From Methanoculleus sp. (GTDB lineage Archaea; Halobacteriota; Methanomicrobia; Methanomicrobiales; Methanoculleaceae): 5,828 nt of DNA. Positions 1 through 4,417 of the stretch are shown here, one piece after another. The notes beneath the pieces are model-generated. The model was not told where the DNA came from, did no database searches, and worked only from the letters and a program-made list of their open reading frames with translations. Position numbers and translations under genes: made by a program. How positions within the stretch are numbered: position 1 is the first letter of the stretch; each line of letters starts with the position of its first letter. The stretch covers positions 1 through 5,828 of the forward strand of contig JAQVVW010000111.1 in the NCBI GenBank assembly GCA_028698765.1, in the 5' to 3' direction.

Positions 1-276
1 GGCGCCGGAGGATGTCGGCGTCGGCGGTCGTCGCGTCTCTCCGGGAGAGCCGCATCTTGACCGGTTCGCCCGCCGGGCGAGGAGGGCGGGGTTCACGGCG
101 TTCAGGGTGACGTAGATCCCGGCGACCGTCGGGTCGGCGTCGAGTGCCTCGACCGCCCGGGCGAGCAGAGTATGATCGTCGAAGTAGCCCGAGTGCGTCG
201 CGCCGTCGGCGAGCGCCCGGACCTCGACGATCCCGTCGGCGAGGAGCCGCACCGCGCCTCCGACATCGTCTCTCAC
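1..276 (-). pseudogene. Plasmid/phage-type primase-like replication protein, N-terminal part, frameshifted and cut by the window edge
   Basis: The GTG start at 276-274 overlaps the stop of the upstream gene by 4 nt (GTGA). The reading frame gives a short beta-rich start, then SGYFDD and IYVTLNAVNPALLARRANR. I recognise this as the N-terminus of archaeo-eukaryotic primase-like replication proteins of plasmids, phages and proviruses, which typically continue ...NRxK...TTxDADILRRRW... and then reach a metal-binding DxD. Here the frame breaks after ANR: codons downstream of about position 61 are open in frame but meaningless, whereas the next frame reads VKMRLSRRDATTADADILRR up to the window edge. 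One base is missing, most simply one G of an AACCGGGTC run (61-64 on the plus strand reads ccgg). The catalytic part lies outside the window. It is the last visible gene of the 862-1 operon. It is either a decayed gene or a sequencing error; the family call is from memory of the motif, without a search. Confidence 0.62.
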
Positions 277-590
277 CCCGTCACCCCCGGCACCAGGGGG
301 AAGAGCGGGGCGCTCACCGCCTCCCCGCGGGCGACCCGCTGGAAGCTGACGAGCGGGATGATGTAAGAGCCGGCGCGGGTATGGAGCATCACCGCCTTCC
401 CCGAAGCGTTCATCGCCGCGTGCCCCTCGATGACGACCCGATCCGCGGCAGCCTGCGTGATCGGGACGAACCGGCCGTAGAAGAGGAGGTTTCTCACATC
501 AGCTCTCTCGATCCGGTAGTGCTCCGTCTCGACAGAGACCCGGAGCACCCCATCGGGACCGGGGCTGAGGGTTCCCGGCTCCAGGGTCAT
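273..590 (-). CDS. Unknown small protein B, middle gene of the primase operon
   Basis: I do not recognise this 105-residue protein. The ATG at 590-588 overlaps the TGA of the upstream gene (ATGA), and its own TGA overlaps the GTG of the primase-like gene, so translation is probably coupled on both sides. There is no signal peptide, membrane segment or metal-binding cluster. The body alternates short hydrophobic stretches and charged turns (HYRIERADVRNLLFYGRFVPI, residues about 24-44, then VVIEGHAA, AVMLHTRAG and YIIPLVSFQRVARGE), which suggests a compact, mostly beta cytoplasmic domain. Coding is supported by the exact overlaps, a frame free of stops in GC-rich DNA, and the sensible hydrophobic pattern; the long plus-strand frame opposite it is rich in Arg and Pro and looks like a shadow. 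Position next to a replication gene hints at a role in element replication or its control, which is inference only. Confidence 0.75.
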   Translation of the reverse strand: MTLEPGTLSPGPDGVLRVSVETEHYRIERADVRNLLFYGRFVPITQAAADRVVIEGHAAMNASGKAVMLHTRAGSYIIPLVSFQRVARGEAVSAPLFPLVPGVTG

Positions 591-862
591 GGCCGCCCCC
601 GCTCGACGCTGACGGTATACTGGTGGTTCCGGGTCCGGCGGACGTTGATCTCCCGCACCGCCCGGCCGTGGTGCCGGATTACGTCTGCGATCGCTCGCGG
701 GACGAGGAAGAGCGGCACCGGGGAGACGTTTATCTCCTCCGGTGGAGATGTACCAGTGGCGGCCTGGCCGACGGTGCGGTCACACTTCAGGTCCGGGCTG
801 CCGCCGCTGGTTCTCGGTTCGGTTCCTCCCCCACCGGGGGTTGTTCCTGGTTGCTGTTGCAT
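587..862 (-). CDS. Unknown small protein A, first gene of the primase operon
   Basis: This 91-residue protein belongs to no family I know. The ATG at 862-860 is preceded by a good ribosome binding site (AAGGAGAT, about 8 nt upstream), which fixes the start. Residues 1 to about 43 are low-complexity (Gln, Gly, Pro, Thr, Ser) and probably disordered. The C-terminal half is more structured: EEINVSPVPLFLVPRAI, a likely helix AIADVIRHHGRAVREI, then a basic strand INVRRTRNHQYTVSVERGRP. The basic end could contact nucleic acid, but nothing proves it. The TGA overlaps the ATG of the next gene, so it heads the A-B-primase operon. The promoter is probably in the AT-rich spacer at 863-1000, where an inverted repeat brackets a TATA-like element. 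Confidence 0.68.
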   Translation of the reverse strand: MQQQPGTTPGGGGTEPRTSGGSPDLKCDRTVGQAATGTSPPEEINVSPVPLFLVPRAIADVIRHHGRAVREINVRRTRNHQYTVSVERGRP

Positions 863-920
863 TTTTTGCTATCTCCTTCGCACCGGCGTTCTCTCCGGCG
901 CATACGGGCTTCTCTCGCCC

Positions 921-949
921 GGATGGTTAAAAGAGTGAGCCAACCATCC
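921..949. repeat. 8-bp inverted repeat flanking a TATA-like element
   Basis: GGATGGTT (921-928) and AACCATCC (942-949) are perfect reverse complements separated by 13 bases. The arm centres are 21 bases apart, close to two helical turns, as expected for a dimeric DNA-binding protein. Each arm is also embedded in a similar outer context (cccgg before the left arm, cgg after the right arm). On the minus strand the spacer ends in CTTTTAACC, a TATA-like stretch about 67 bases upstream of the ATG at 862. Binding here could therefore compete with TBP for the operon promoter. An RNA hairpin is possible too, but no T-run follows. Confidence 0.5.
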
Positions 950-981
950 CGGAAGAAAGAAACGAACTTGGCATAAAGCTT
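925..981 (-). promoter_or_regulatory. Probable promoter region of the A-B-primase operon
   Basis: Two TATA-like elements are readable on the minus strand upstream of the ATG at 862: CTTTTAACC at about 925-934 (predicted leader of roughly 40 nt) and GCTTTATGC at about 973-981 (predicted leader of roughly 87 nt). The first lies inside the inverted repeat at 921-949. Which one is used cannot be decided from sequence. Calls are by eye, using the usual archaeal spacing of about 26 bp from box to start. Confidence 0.35.
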
Positions 982-992
982 ACTGTATTGGG

Positions 993-1030
993 AAAAATTA
1001 AAAATGAAGAATCGGTGCCTGATTTCCGAT
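993..1030 (-). terminator. Terminator after the orc1 paralogue
   Basis: Reading the minus strand past the TGA at 1049, a short hairpin (ATCGG at 1030-1026 pairing with CCGAT at 1015-1011, 10-base loop) is followed by two T-runs of five (1004-1000 and 997-993). Archaeal polymerase stops on oligo-T, so the T-runs are the main evidence. The hairpin is short and may be incidental. Confidence 0.45.
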
Positions 1031-1048
1031 CAGATAGAAAATTAAGGT

Positions 1049-2215
1049 TTACGAAATCTCATGCTCAGTCCGGGTTTTTGCGGGTTTTGTCCGGGCATTG
1101 CAGGCAGCAACCACGTCCCCGGCATCATACCGGAGCTGGACTTCCCGCCCCCGGCCGGCTCCAGGCACCAGGTCGGCGATCCCGGCCTTCGCGAGGGCAT
1201 TGAGGTGCTCGTGGTAGGTCGTCTTCCCGACCGGGAGATACTCTTGAGTCGCCTCGAAGACCGCACCCGACGTCATATCTCTCCCTTCCCGCGACCGCTC
1301 TGCGATCCGGGAGAGCAGCGCCCGCTCACCCGCCGAGAGTTCCGCGGCCCGGTTCCGAAGCGACGGCGCGGTGATCGCCCGGGCTGCGGCCGTCACGTCC
1401 TCAGGGCCGACCCTCCGGCGTCCGTCCTTCTCCGCCCGCTGGACGGCTGCCCGGAGGAGGTCGATCCCGACCCGGACATCCTGCTCGCCGGCGGCGATGG
1501 TGGCGATGCGGTCGAGGAGGATCTTCGAGATCACCCGCGGGTAGAGGCCCTGCCGGGCACGGTTGGTGAGGATCTCCCAAATCTCGGTCTTCGTGTAGGG
1601 CCAGAAGGTGACCTCGGTCGGGTGGAAGACCGACCAGACGCTTGGATCGGCCTCCGCGTAGAGGTTCAGGGCAAGATCGCTCGTGATCGCGAAGACCCCG
1701 GCTTTCCGGACGTCCCACTTCTCGTAGAGCCGGAGGAGCTGGTAGAGGAGGAGGTTGTAGGTCCCGGCCGGGATGAGCTCGTCCGCATCGTCGAGGCAGA
1801 CGACGAGTGCCGCATCCTCGTCATGGAGTCGGGTGGCGATTCCCTCTTTGATGTCGTCGAGGTACCGGCCGGCCGACGGCGCCGGGCTGCCGCAGACCTG
1901 CGCGAAGATGCTCCGGTAGACGGCGAGCGCCGTGTGGTCGTGCCGGCAGTTGACGTAGGCCGGGACGATCCTCTTCGTCTCCTCCGTGACTGCGGCAAAG
2001 AGGTGGCGGACGGTGGTGGTCTTTCCAGTCCCCGGGGGGCCGCGGAGGACGGCGCTCCCCGCGCTCGCGCCCCGGAGGGCCGGCCGGAAGAGGAAGGCGA
2101 GTTCCCTGACCTGGGCGTCGCGGTGGTGGAGGTGTTCGGGGAGATACGTGAGCTCAAAGACCTCGGGGTCGCGGAAGAGCGTCTCGTCGGAGCGGAGGAG
2201 GGAGGAGTGCGTCAT
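1049..2215 (-). CDS. Orc1/Cdc6-family AAA+ replication initiator, complete paralogue
   Basis: This 388-residue protein has the full Orc1/Cdc6 layout. Walker A is GPPGTGKT (residues 59-66). After it comes the family-typical YVNCRHDHTALAVYR (87-101), the initiator-specific region. Walker B is LVVCLDDADEL (137-147). The sensor-2 helix is DVRVGIDLLRAA (246-257), and a C-terminal winged-helix DNA-binding domain covers about 290-370. The family binds origin repeats and loads the MCM helicase in an ATP-dependent way. Two positions depart from the usual pattern: the sensor-1 SND is TSD (178-180), and the DxRVxSSL motif is DPSVWSVF (190-197), without the Arg. This may be normal for one subfamily of methanogen paralogues. 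The ATG at 2215 was chosen because the family N-terminus (DETLFRDPEVFEL) starts right after it; upstream in-frame sequence is junk overlapping the toxin. No ribosome binding site precedes it, so the mRNA may be leaderless. The neighbouring TA and primase genes suggest it belongs to a mobile element. Confidence 0.93.
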   Translation of the reverse strand: MTHSSLLRSDETLFRDPEVFELTYLPEHLHHRDAQVRELAFLFRPALRGASAGSAVLRGPPGTGKTTTVRHLFAAVTEETKRIVPAYVNCRHDHTALAVYRSIFAQVCGSPAPSAGRYLDDIKEGIATRLHDEDAALVVCLDDADELIPAGTYNLLLYQLLRLYEKWDVRKAGVFAITSDLALNLYAEADPSVWSVFHPTEVTFWPYTKTEIWEILTNRARQGLYPRVISKILLDRIATIAAGEQDVRVGIDLLRAAVQRAEKDGRRRVGPEDVTAAARAITAPSLRNRAAELSAGERALLSRIAERSREGRDMTSGAVFEATQEYLPVGKTTYHEHLNALAKAGIADLVPGAGRGREVQLRYDAGDVVAACNARTKPAKTRTEHEIS

Positions 2216-2237
2216 ACGATGATCTGGAGAAGAGGGG

Positions 2238-2245
2238 TAGTTATG
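2238..2245 (-). promoter_or_regulatory. Possible TATA element for a leaderless orc1 transcript
   Basis: On the minus strand CATAACTA sits 23-30 bases before the ATG at 2215, the distance at which transcription would begin at the start codon. This fits the absence of any purine-rich ribosome binding site (the bases before ATG are CT-rich). A competing box, CCATATTT at about 2291-2298, would give a leader of about 50 nt. Confidence 0.3.
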
Positions 2246-2312
2246 GGTGAGCCGGGCGCAGGGTGAAAGTGAAAGGAGATGAAGACCGCAAATATGGGTT
2301 CCCGGCCGAAAG

Positions 2313-2641
2313 TTACGTCGCCTGCAGGATCTCGATGATCCGGTCGACGACCGAGATGGCGGCCGGGTCATTGAGATGGCCGGCCCGGTAGAGAATCAGG
2401 TTGGTACTGGCGGAGAAGATCTGGTTTGGCCGGACGTTGCTCGGTGTTCGGAGTGTTCCCTCAGCAGAGTCTATATCGGTGATACCGACAGCATAATGGT
2501 CCCGGACCTGCTGGCTCGTGATCTGGCAGAGGATAACATCATCCCCGCCGGGCGCTGCAACGACGAGAGCCGGCCGCCGCTTCACCGTCGACAGGTCTGA
2601 GAAGAGAAAACGACAACATCGCCCTTTACAAATCGCTCCAC
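2313..2641 (-). pseudogene. MazF/PemK-family toxin, frameshifted near its N-terminus
   Basis: The GTG at 2641-2639 follows a strong GAGGAGGAAGAGG ribosome binding site and overlaps the antitoxin's end by 16 nt, as is usual in such pairs. It encodes MERFVKGDVVVF, the standard opening of PemK/MazF mRNA-cleaving toxins. The family then expects a (P)F(P)FSDLS loop. Here the frame runs into a stop at 2582, while the adjacent frame takes over from about 2603 with FSDLSTVKRRPALVV, CQITSQ, a TPSNVRPNQIF segment and IIEILQAT, ending at a TAA at 2313. The total, about 109 residues, is normal for the family. The conserved KRRPALV and TSQ motifs survive. Relative to the usual spacing, about 7 nt are missing (net -1 in phase) at 2604-2608. 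No start codon in the downstream frame restores the first strand, so the toxin is probably dead unless ribosomes shift frame or the sequence is wrong. Confidence 0.78.
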
Positions 2642-2823
2642 GCCTCTTCCTCCTCGGGCCGGAGCCAGTCTTTCCGGAGCACAGGCTCACTCGCGAGGGC
2701 GGTTTCAGGTGCGGCCTTCCGGCGTCGGGCTTTGAGGGAGCGGATGAAATCGAGCACCTCACCATACATCCGGGGCGGGAGGTCGTCGAGCTCGTTGATG
2801 ATCTCCTCTTTTACCTGGCTCAT
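2626..2823 (-). CDS. Antitoxin of the MazF/PemK pair (DUF2281-like)
   Basis: This 65-residue acidic protein lies directly upstream of the toxin and overlaps its start, the classic antitoxin-first order. The ATG at 2823 is preceded by a near-perfect GAGGTGA ribosome binding site 7 nt away. The N-terminal part, EEIINELDDLPPRMYGEVLDFIRSLKARR (residues 6-34), is an amphipathic helix-turn-helix-like segment. It resembles the short antitoxins annotated as DUF2281 that often pair with PemK or PIN toxins. The C-terminal tail (PVLRKDWLRPEEEEAWSDL, 47-65) is charged and probably wraps the toxin. No separate DNA-binding domain is obvious. The gene looks intact even though its toxin is not, so it could persist as an orphan or protect against related toxins elsewhere. 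Confidence 0.8.
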   Translation of the reverse strand: MSQVKEEIINELDDLPPRMYGEVLDFIRSLKARRRKAAPETALASEPVLRKDWLRPEEEEAWSDL

Positions 2824-2840
2824 GGCAATTTCACCTCTGC

Positions 2841-2876
2841 GATATATGATTCTCTGGTGTTTCAGTCTACATATCT
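2841..2876 (-). promoter_or_regulatory. Probable promoter of the toxin-antitoxin pair
   Basis: Two TATA-like stretches occur on the minus strand before the antitoxin: TCATATATC (about 2841-2849) and AGATATGTAG (2867-2876). The second, with a predicted leader of about 24 nt, fits best with the ribosome binding site at 2831-2837. The first is only 18-26 bases from the ATG and would start transcription too late to include that site. The surrounding 60 bases are only about 40% GC. Confidence 0.4.
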
Positions 2877-2886
2877 CTGTCTGAAG

Positions 2887-3003
2887 TTACTCGCGATGCT
2901 CCATGAGGTCTCCGACGTGTCCTATGCAGCCGTTCTCGTCGAACAACCGGTTGCGCAAACACTGTCTGCGCAATTCACTCTCCCAAAAGTTGTCAATGTC
3001 CAT
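2887..3003 (-). CDS. Doubtful short ORF or gene remnant
   Basis: An ATG at 3003 opens a 38-residue frame (MDIDNFWESELRR, then LRNRLFDENGCIGHVGDLMEHRE) ending at a TAA at 2887. The frame can be extended upstream to a GTG at 3081 that overlaps the stop of the 168-aa gene. The amino-acid composition is unusually protein-like for a random frame. However, I recognise no family, the only purine-rich sequence (GTGGAG) touches the ATG, and no promoter is evident. It may be the tail of a decayed gene. This is the only coding candidate in the 254-base gap between the TA pair and the 168-aa gene. Confidence 0.25.
   Translation of the reverse strand: MDIDNFWESELRRQCLRNRLFDENGCIGHVGDLMEHRE
2951..2973. 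repeat. 7-bp inverted repeat
   Basis: TTGCGCA (2951-2957) and TGCGCAA (2967-2973) are perfect reverse complements with a 9-base spacer, and TTGCGCAA (2951-2958) is itself palindromic. It lies in the weakly coding gap upstream of the TA promoter. It could be a protein-binding site or chance. Confidence 0.3.
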
Positions 3004-3062
3004 CTCCACAGGGTTGAAGGAGCGGGGCTTGAGTATCGAAGGTGCGAATTTGAAGGATGAAA

Positions 3063-3074
3063 GGGGTTTTCCCC
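3063..3074 (-). terminator. Weak hairpin after the 168-aa gene
   Basis: Three bases past the TGA at 3078, the minus strand reads GGGG-AAAA-CCCC followed by TTTC. The stem is only 4 bp, though all G-C, and the T-run is short. It is a candidate end of the 168-aa transcript and no stronger one is present nearby. Confidence 0.3.
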
Positions 3075-3077
3075 CTC

Positions 3078-3584
3078 TCACTCCAGCGTTCCAACGGTGT
3101 CGGCCCAGGTCTCGACCTTGGTTCGGATCGCTTCGTCCTGGTAGGACGAGAGCCGGACGGTCTTCCGGGTGAAGGTGACGTAGTAGTCGTCACCGGACGG
3201 GTCGTGGCACTTGAGCTGCGCGTAGTAGGTCTCCGCGGGGCTGTTCCGGACGGCCTCGCCGCCCATCGCGGCCGCGAGGGCCGCGTTGTTCATGACCTCG
3301 CTCGCGTTCGCGTTGAACGCGGCGATCGTCGGGGACTGGACTGAGATGGTCCCGACGCGCTTTCCGTCGTCGTCGAGGAAGTTCACCTTCGCGGTGTAGT
3401 GCTCGCGGTTCTTGACGACCGCAGCCACCGTCTGCCCGCCGGAGGTGGTATATCCGACGCACTCGAACGGGTTGTCGTCGATGACGGACTGGACGAGGGT
3501 GTTAAACATCGTTACGTTGGCGATCGGGACGGCGAGGTCCCGGACCGCCGTTCTGTTCACGGTAGTCGGCACAAAGTCTGCCAT
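3078..3584 (-). CDS. Unknown 168-residue protein
   Basis: I cannot name this family, though the opening (TTVNRTAVRDLAVPIANVTMFNTLVQSVIDDNPF, residues 7-40) has the strongly patterned look of a conserved archaeal protein. The start is firm: the ATG at 3584 follows a GGAG 8 nt upstream, and a CTATATGT box (3628-3635) gives a leader of roughly 20 nt. Features visible: a conserved-looking amphipathic N-terminus; a beta-rich middle (VGYTTSGGQTVAAVV, YTAKVNFLDDDGKRVGTISVQSP, 43-85); a small-residue helix with AALAAAMGGEAV (101-112); a second beta pair (YYAQLKCHDPSGDDYYVTFTRKTVRL, 120-145); and a C-terminal helix (DEAIRTKVETWADTV). There is no signal peptide, membrane segment or catalytic motif. The layout would suit a small structural or assembly protein of a virus-like element, which is speculation. 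The gene is transcribed away from an 81-aa coiled-coil membrane protein. Confidence 0.85.
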   Translation of the reverse strand: MADFVPTTVNRTAVRDLAVPIANVTMFNTLVQSVIDDNPFECVGYTTSGGQTVAAVVKNREHYTAKVNFLDDDGKRVGTISVQSPTIAAFNANASEVMNNAALAAAMGGEAVRNSPAETYYAQLKCHDPSGDDYYVTFTRKTVRLSSYQDEAIRTKVETWADTVGTLE

Positions 3585-3592
3585 GGGTTGGT

Positions 3593-3635
3593 CTCCATGC
3601 CTGCCAGGATTCCCGGGAATGTGACAGACATATAG
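3593..3635 (-). promoter_or_regulatory. Promoter and ribosome binding site of the 168-aa gene
   Basis: On the minus strand a CTATATGT TATA-like box (3628-3635) is followed by a GGAG ribosome binding site (3596-3593) that lies 8 nt before the ATG at 3584. The predicted transcription start is near 3606. Confidence 0.5.
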
Positions 3636-3699
3636 AGGGTATACCCGGAAGGGGATTAGCCTGACTTTATCAAAACGCCCAAATTGGGCTCTGATTCTT

Positions 3700-3757
3700 G
3701 AATATATCTCTTACGGTCAGGGCTTTTGGGCCTGGCGACCTATCATCCCCGAGGAGG
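3700..3757 (+). promoter_or_regulatory. Promoter and ribosome binding site of the 81-aa gene
   Basis: GAATATATCT at 3700-3709 is a good archaeal TATA-like box, placing the transcription start near 3730. GAGGAGG at 3751-3757 is a strong ribosome binding site 9 nt before the ATG at 3767. The two divergent promoters of this interval lie about 65 bp apart, so a common regulator could act on both. Confidence 0.55.
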
Positions 3758-3766
3758 ATTACCAGG

Positions 3767-4012
3767 ATGACCGATGAAAAGACCACCCGGGAGCTCGTCT
3801 ATGAGACGAACCGGGACGTAAAATGGATCTGCCGTGCGCTCCAGCGGATGGAGGCGCAGGACGAGGAGTTTGAGAGCCGGATCCGGGCGCTGGAAGGCTG
3901 GCGGGCGGAGAAGGCCGGGGAGGAGCGGAGGGTCTCGACGCTCGGCGCCGGGGCGGGCGGGATCGTCGGCGGGGTGGTGGCGGTGATCGTGAGGGTGATT
4001 GGGGGCGGATGA
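3767..4012 (+). CDS. Small coiled-coil protein with C-terminal membrane segment, XhlA-like
   Basis: The 81-residue protein starts at the ATG with the strong GAGGAGG site; the frame extends upstream to 3698, but that part contains the promoter. Residues 1-56 are highly charged and helical with heptad-like hydrophobics (LVYETNRDVKWICRALQRMEA, then EEFESRIRALEGWRAEK), typical of a coiled coil. Residues 58-78 (STLGAGAGGIVGGVVAVIVRV) form one Gly- and Val-rich membrane segment, with almost nothing after it. This layout matches small phage-type XhlA/holin-accessory proteins, in which a cytoplasmic coiled coil precedes one membrane helix. The match is to architecture, not sequence. It is the only plus-strand gene in the window and lies between the divergent 168-aa gene and the tRNA. 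A role in a provirus, such as membrane anchoring or lysis, is possible but unproven. Confidence 0.8.
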   Translation: MTDEKTTRELVYETNRDVKWICRALQRMEAQDEEFESRIRALEGWRAEKAGEERRVSTLGAGAGGIVGGVVAVIVRVIGGG

Positions 4013-4089
4013 ACCTCCTCCTGGGGATTTTGGAACGATCACCGGAGCGTTATGTGCTCAGAACAGTGCGAGATATTCTACAAAAGGAA

Positions 4090-4163
4090 TGGGCCTGGCC
4101 GGATTCGGACCGGCGATCTTCTCCGTGTAAGGGAGACGTCATAACCAGCTAGACCACAAGCCC
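4090..4163 (-). tRNA. tRNA-Val (anticodon TAC)
   Basis: The minus strand folds into a complete cloverleaf. The acceptor is GGGCTTG with CAGGCCC (one G-T pair) and the D arm is GTC...GAC with a GG-containing loop. The anticodon arm is TCTCC-CTTACAC-GGAGA with anticodon TAC, the variable loop is AGATC, the T arm is GCCGG-TCCGAAT-CCGGC, and the discriminator is A. It reads valine GUA (and, with wobble, other GUN) codons. CCA is not encoded and no intron is present. TTCCTTTTG directly after the 3' end is a likely oligo-T stop. The 3' end faces the accessory genes on the left, making it a plausible integration site. Confidence 0.96.
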
Positions 4164-4196
4164 TGTGGATGCCTTATAGTGTTTTGCACCGCGACG

Positions 4197-4204
4197 GATA
4201 AACG
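4197..4204 (-). promoter_or_regulatory. Possible tRNA-Val promoter
   Basis: CGTTTATC on the minus strand lies about 37 bases before the mature tRNA end, predicting a transcription start near 4174 and a leader of about 11 nt. A second TATA-like stretch (ACTATAAG, 4173-4180) is too close to the tRNA to serve as the box and may be the start region. Confidence 0.35.
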
Positions 4205-4405
4205 TGTTGCCTGCTCCGGATTCCGGGGCAGTCGTCTGTGCCACCTCTTCTCCGTCGCGGCGGCTCGCCCGGTAGAACCGGAGCACGAACACCGTCGGAT
4301 GCAGAGCACCATCGAGCGCCGTATAACGGGGTATGCGACATTCCAAGGTCGTCTGGGCCGAGCGGCAGAGTCGCTCCTCTCAAGAGAAACGTATCAACAG
4401 GGCCT
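4205..4405. other. Intergenic stretch without a supported gene
   Basis: Between the tRNA promoter and the mch terminator no frame has a ribosome binding site or recognisable protein. A 65-residue minus-strand frame (4346-4149) runs into the tRNA, and a plus-strand frame crosses the end of mch; both look accidental. No hairpin or repeat stands out. Confidence 0.5.
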
Positions 4406-4413
4406 AAAAAAAA
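4406..4413 (-). terminator. Oligo-T terminator of mch
   Basis: Four bases after the mch TGA (4420-4418) the minus strand has a run of eight T, the typical archaeal intrinsic termination signal. No strong hairpin precedes it, and none is needed in archaea. Confidence 0.65.
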
Positions 4414-4417
4414 GAGT

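Noticed and set aside
144..938. Plus-strand open frame of 264 codons opposite the A-B-primase operon
   Set aside because: The Arg/Pro/Ser-rich product has no protein-like pattern, whereas the minus strand shows coupled overlaps, a ribosome binding site and a recognisable primase segment.
1061..2266. Plus-strand open frame of 401 codons opposite the orc1 paralogue
   Set aside because: It is a shadow of a clear Orc1/Cdc6 gene; its composition is Arg/Gly/Pro/Glu-rich and shows no domain.
2216..2371. Upstream extension of the orc1 frame to 2371
   Set aside because: The extra 52 residues are low in protein character, overlap the toxin end and lie before the family's normal N-terminus.
2642..2765. 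Start of the toxin at 2765 in its downstream frame
   Set aside because: That part overlaps the antitoxin in another frame and does not encode the family N-terminus, which is plainly readable from the GTG at 2641 in a third frame.
4090..4163. A second copy of the tRNA 3' end as an attachment repeat inside the window
   Set aside because: I scanned the left part by eye and found no stretch repeating the T-arm and acceptor sequence; short GC-rich matches such as ggccgga are chance.
4149..4346. 65-codon minus-strand frame between mch and the tRNA
   Set aside because: It runs into the tRNA gene, lacks a ribosome binding site and resembles no protein.
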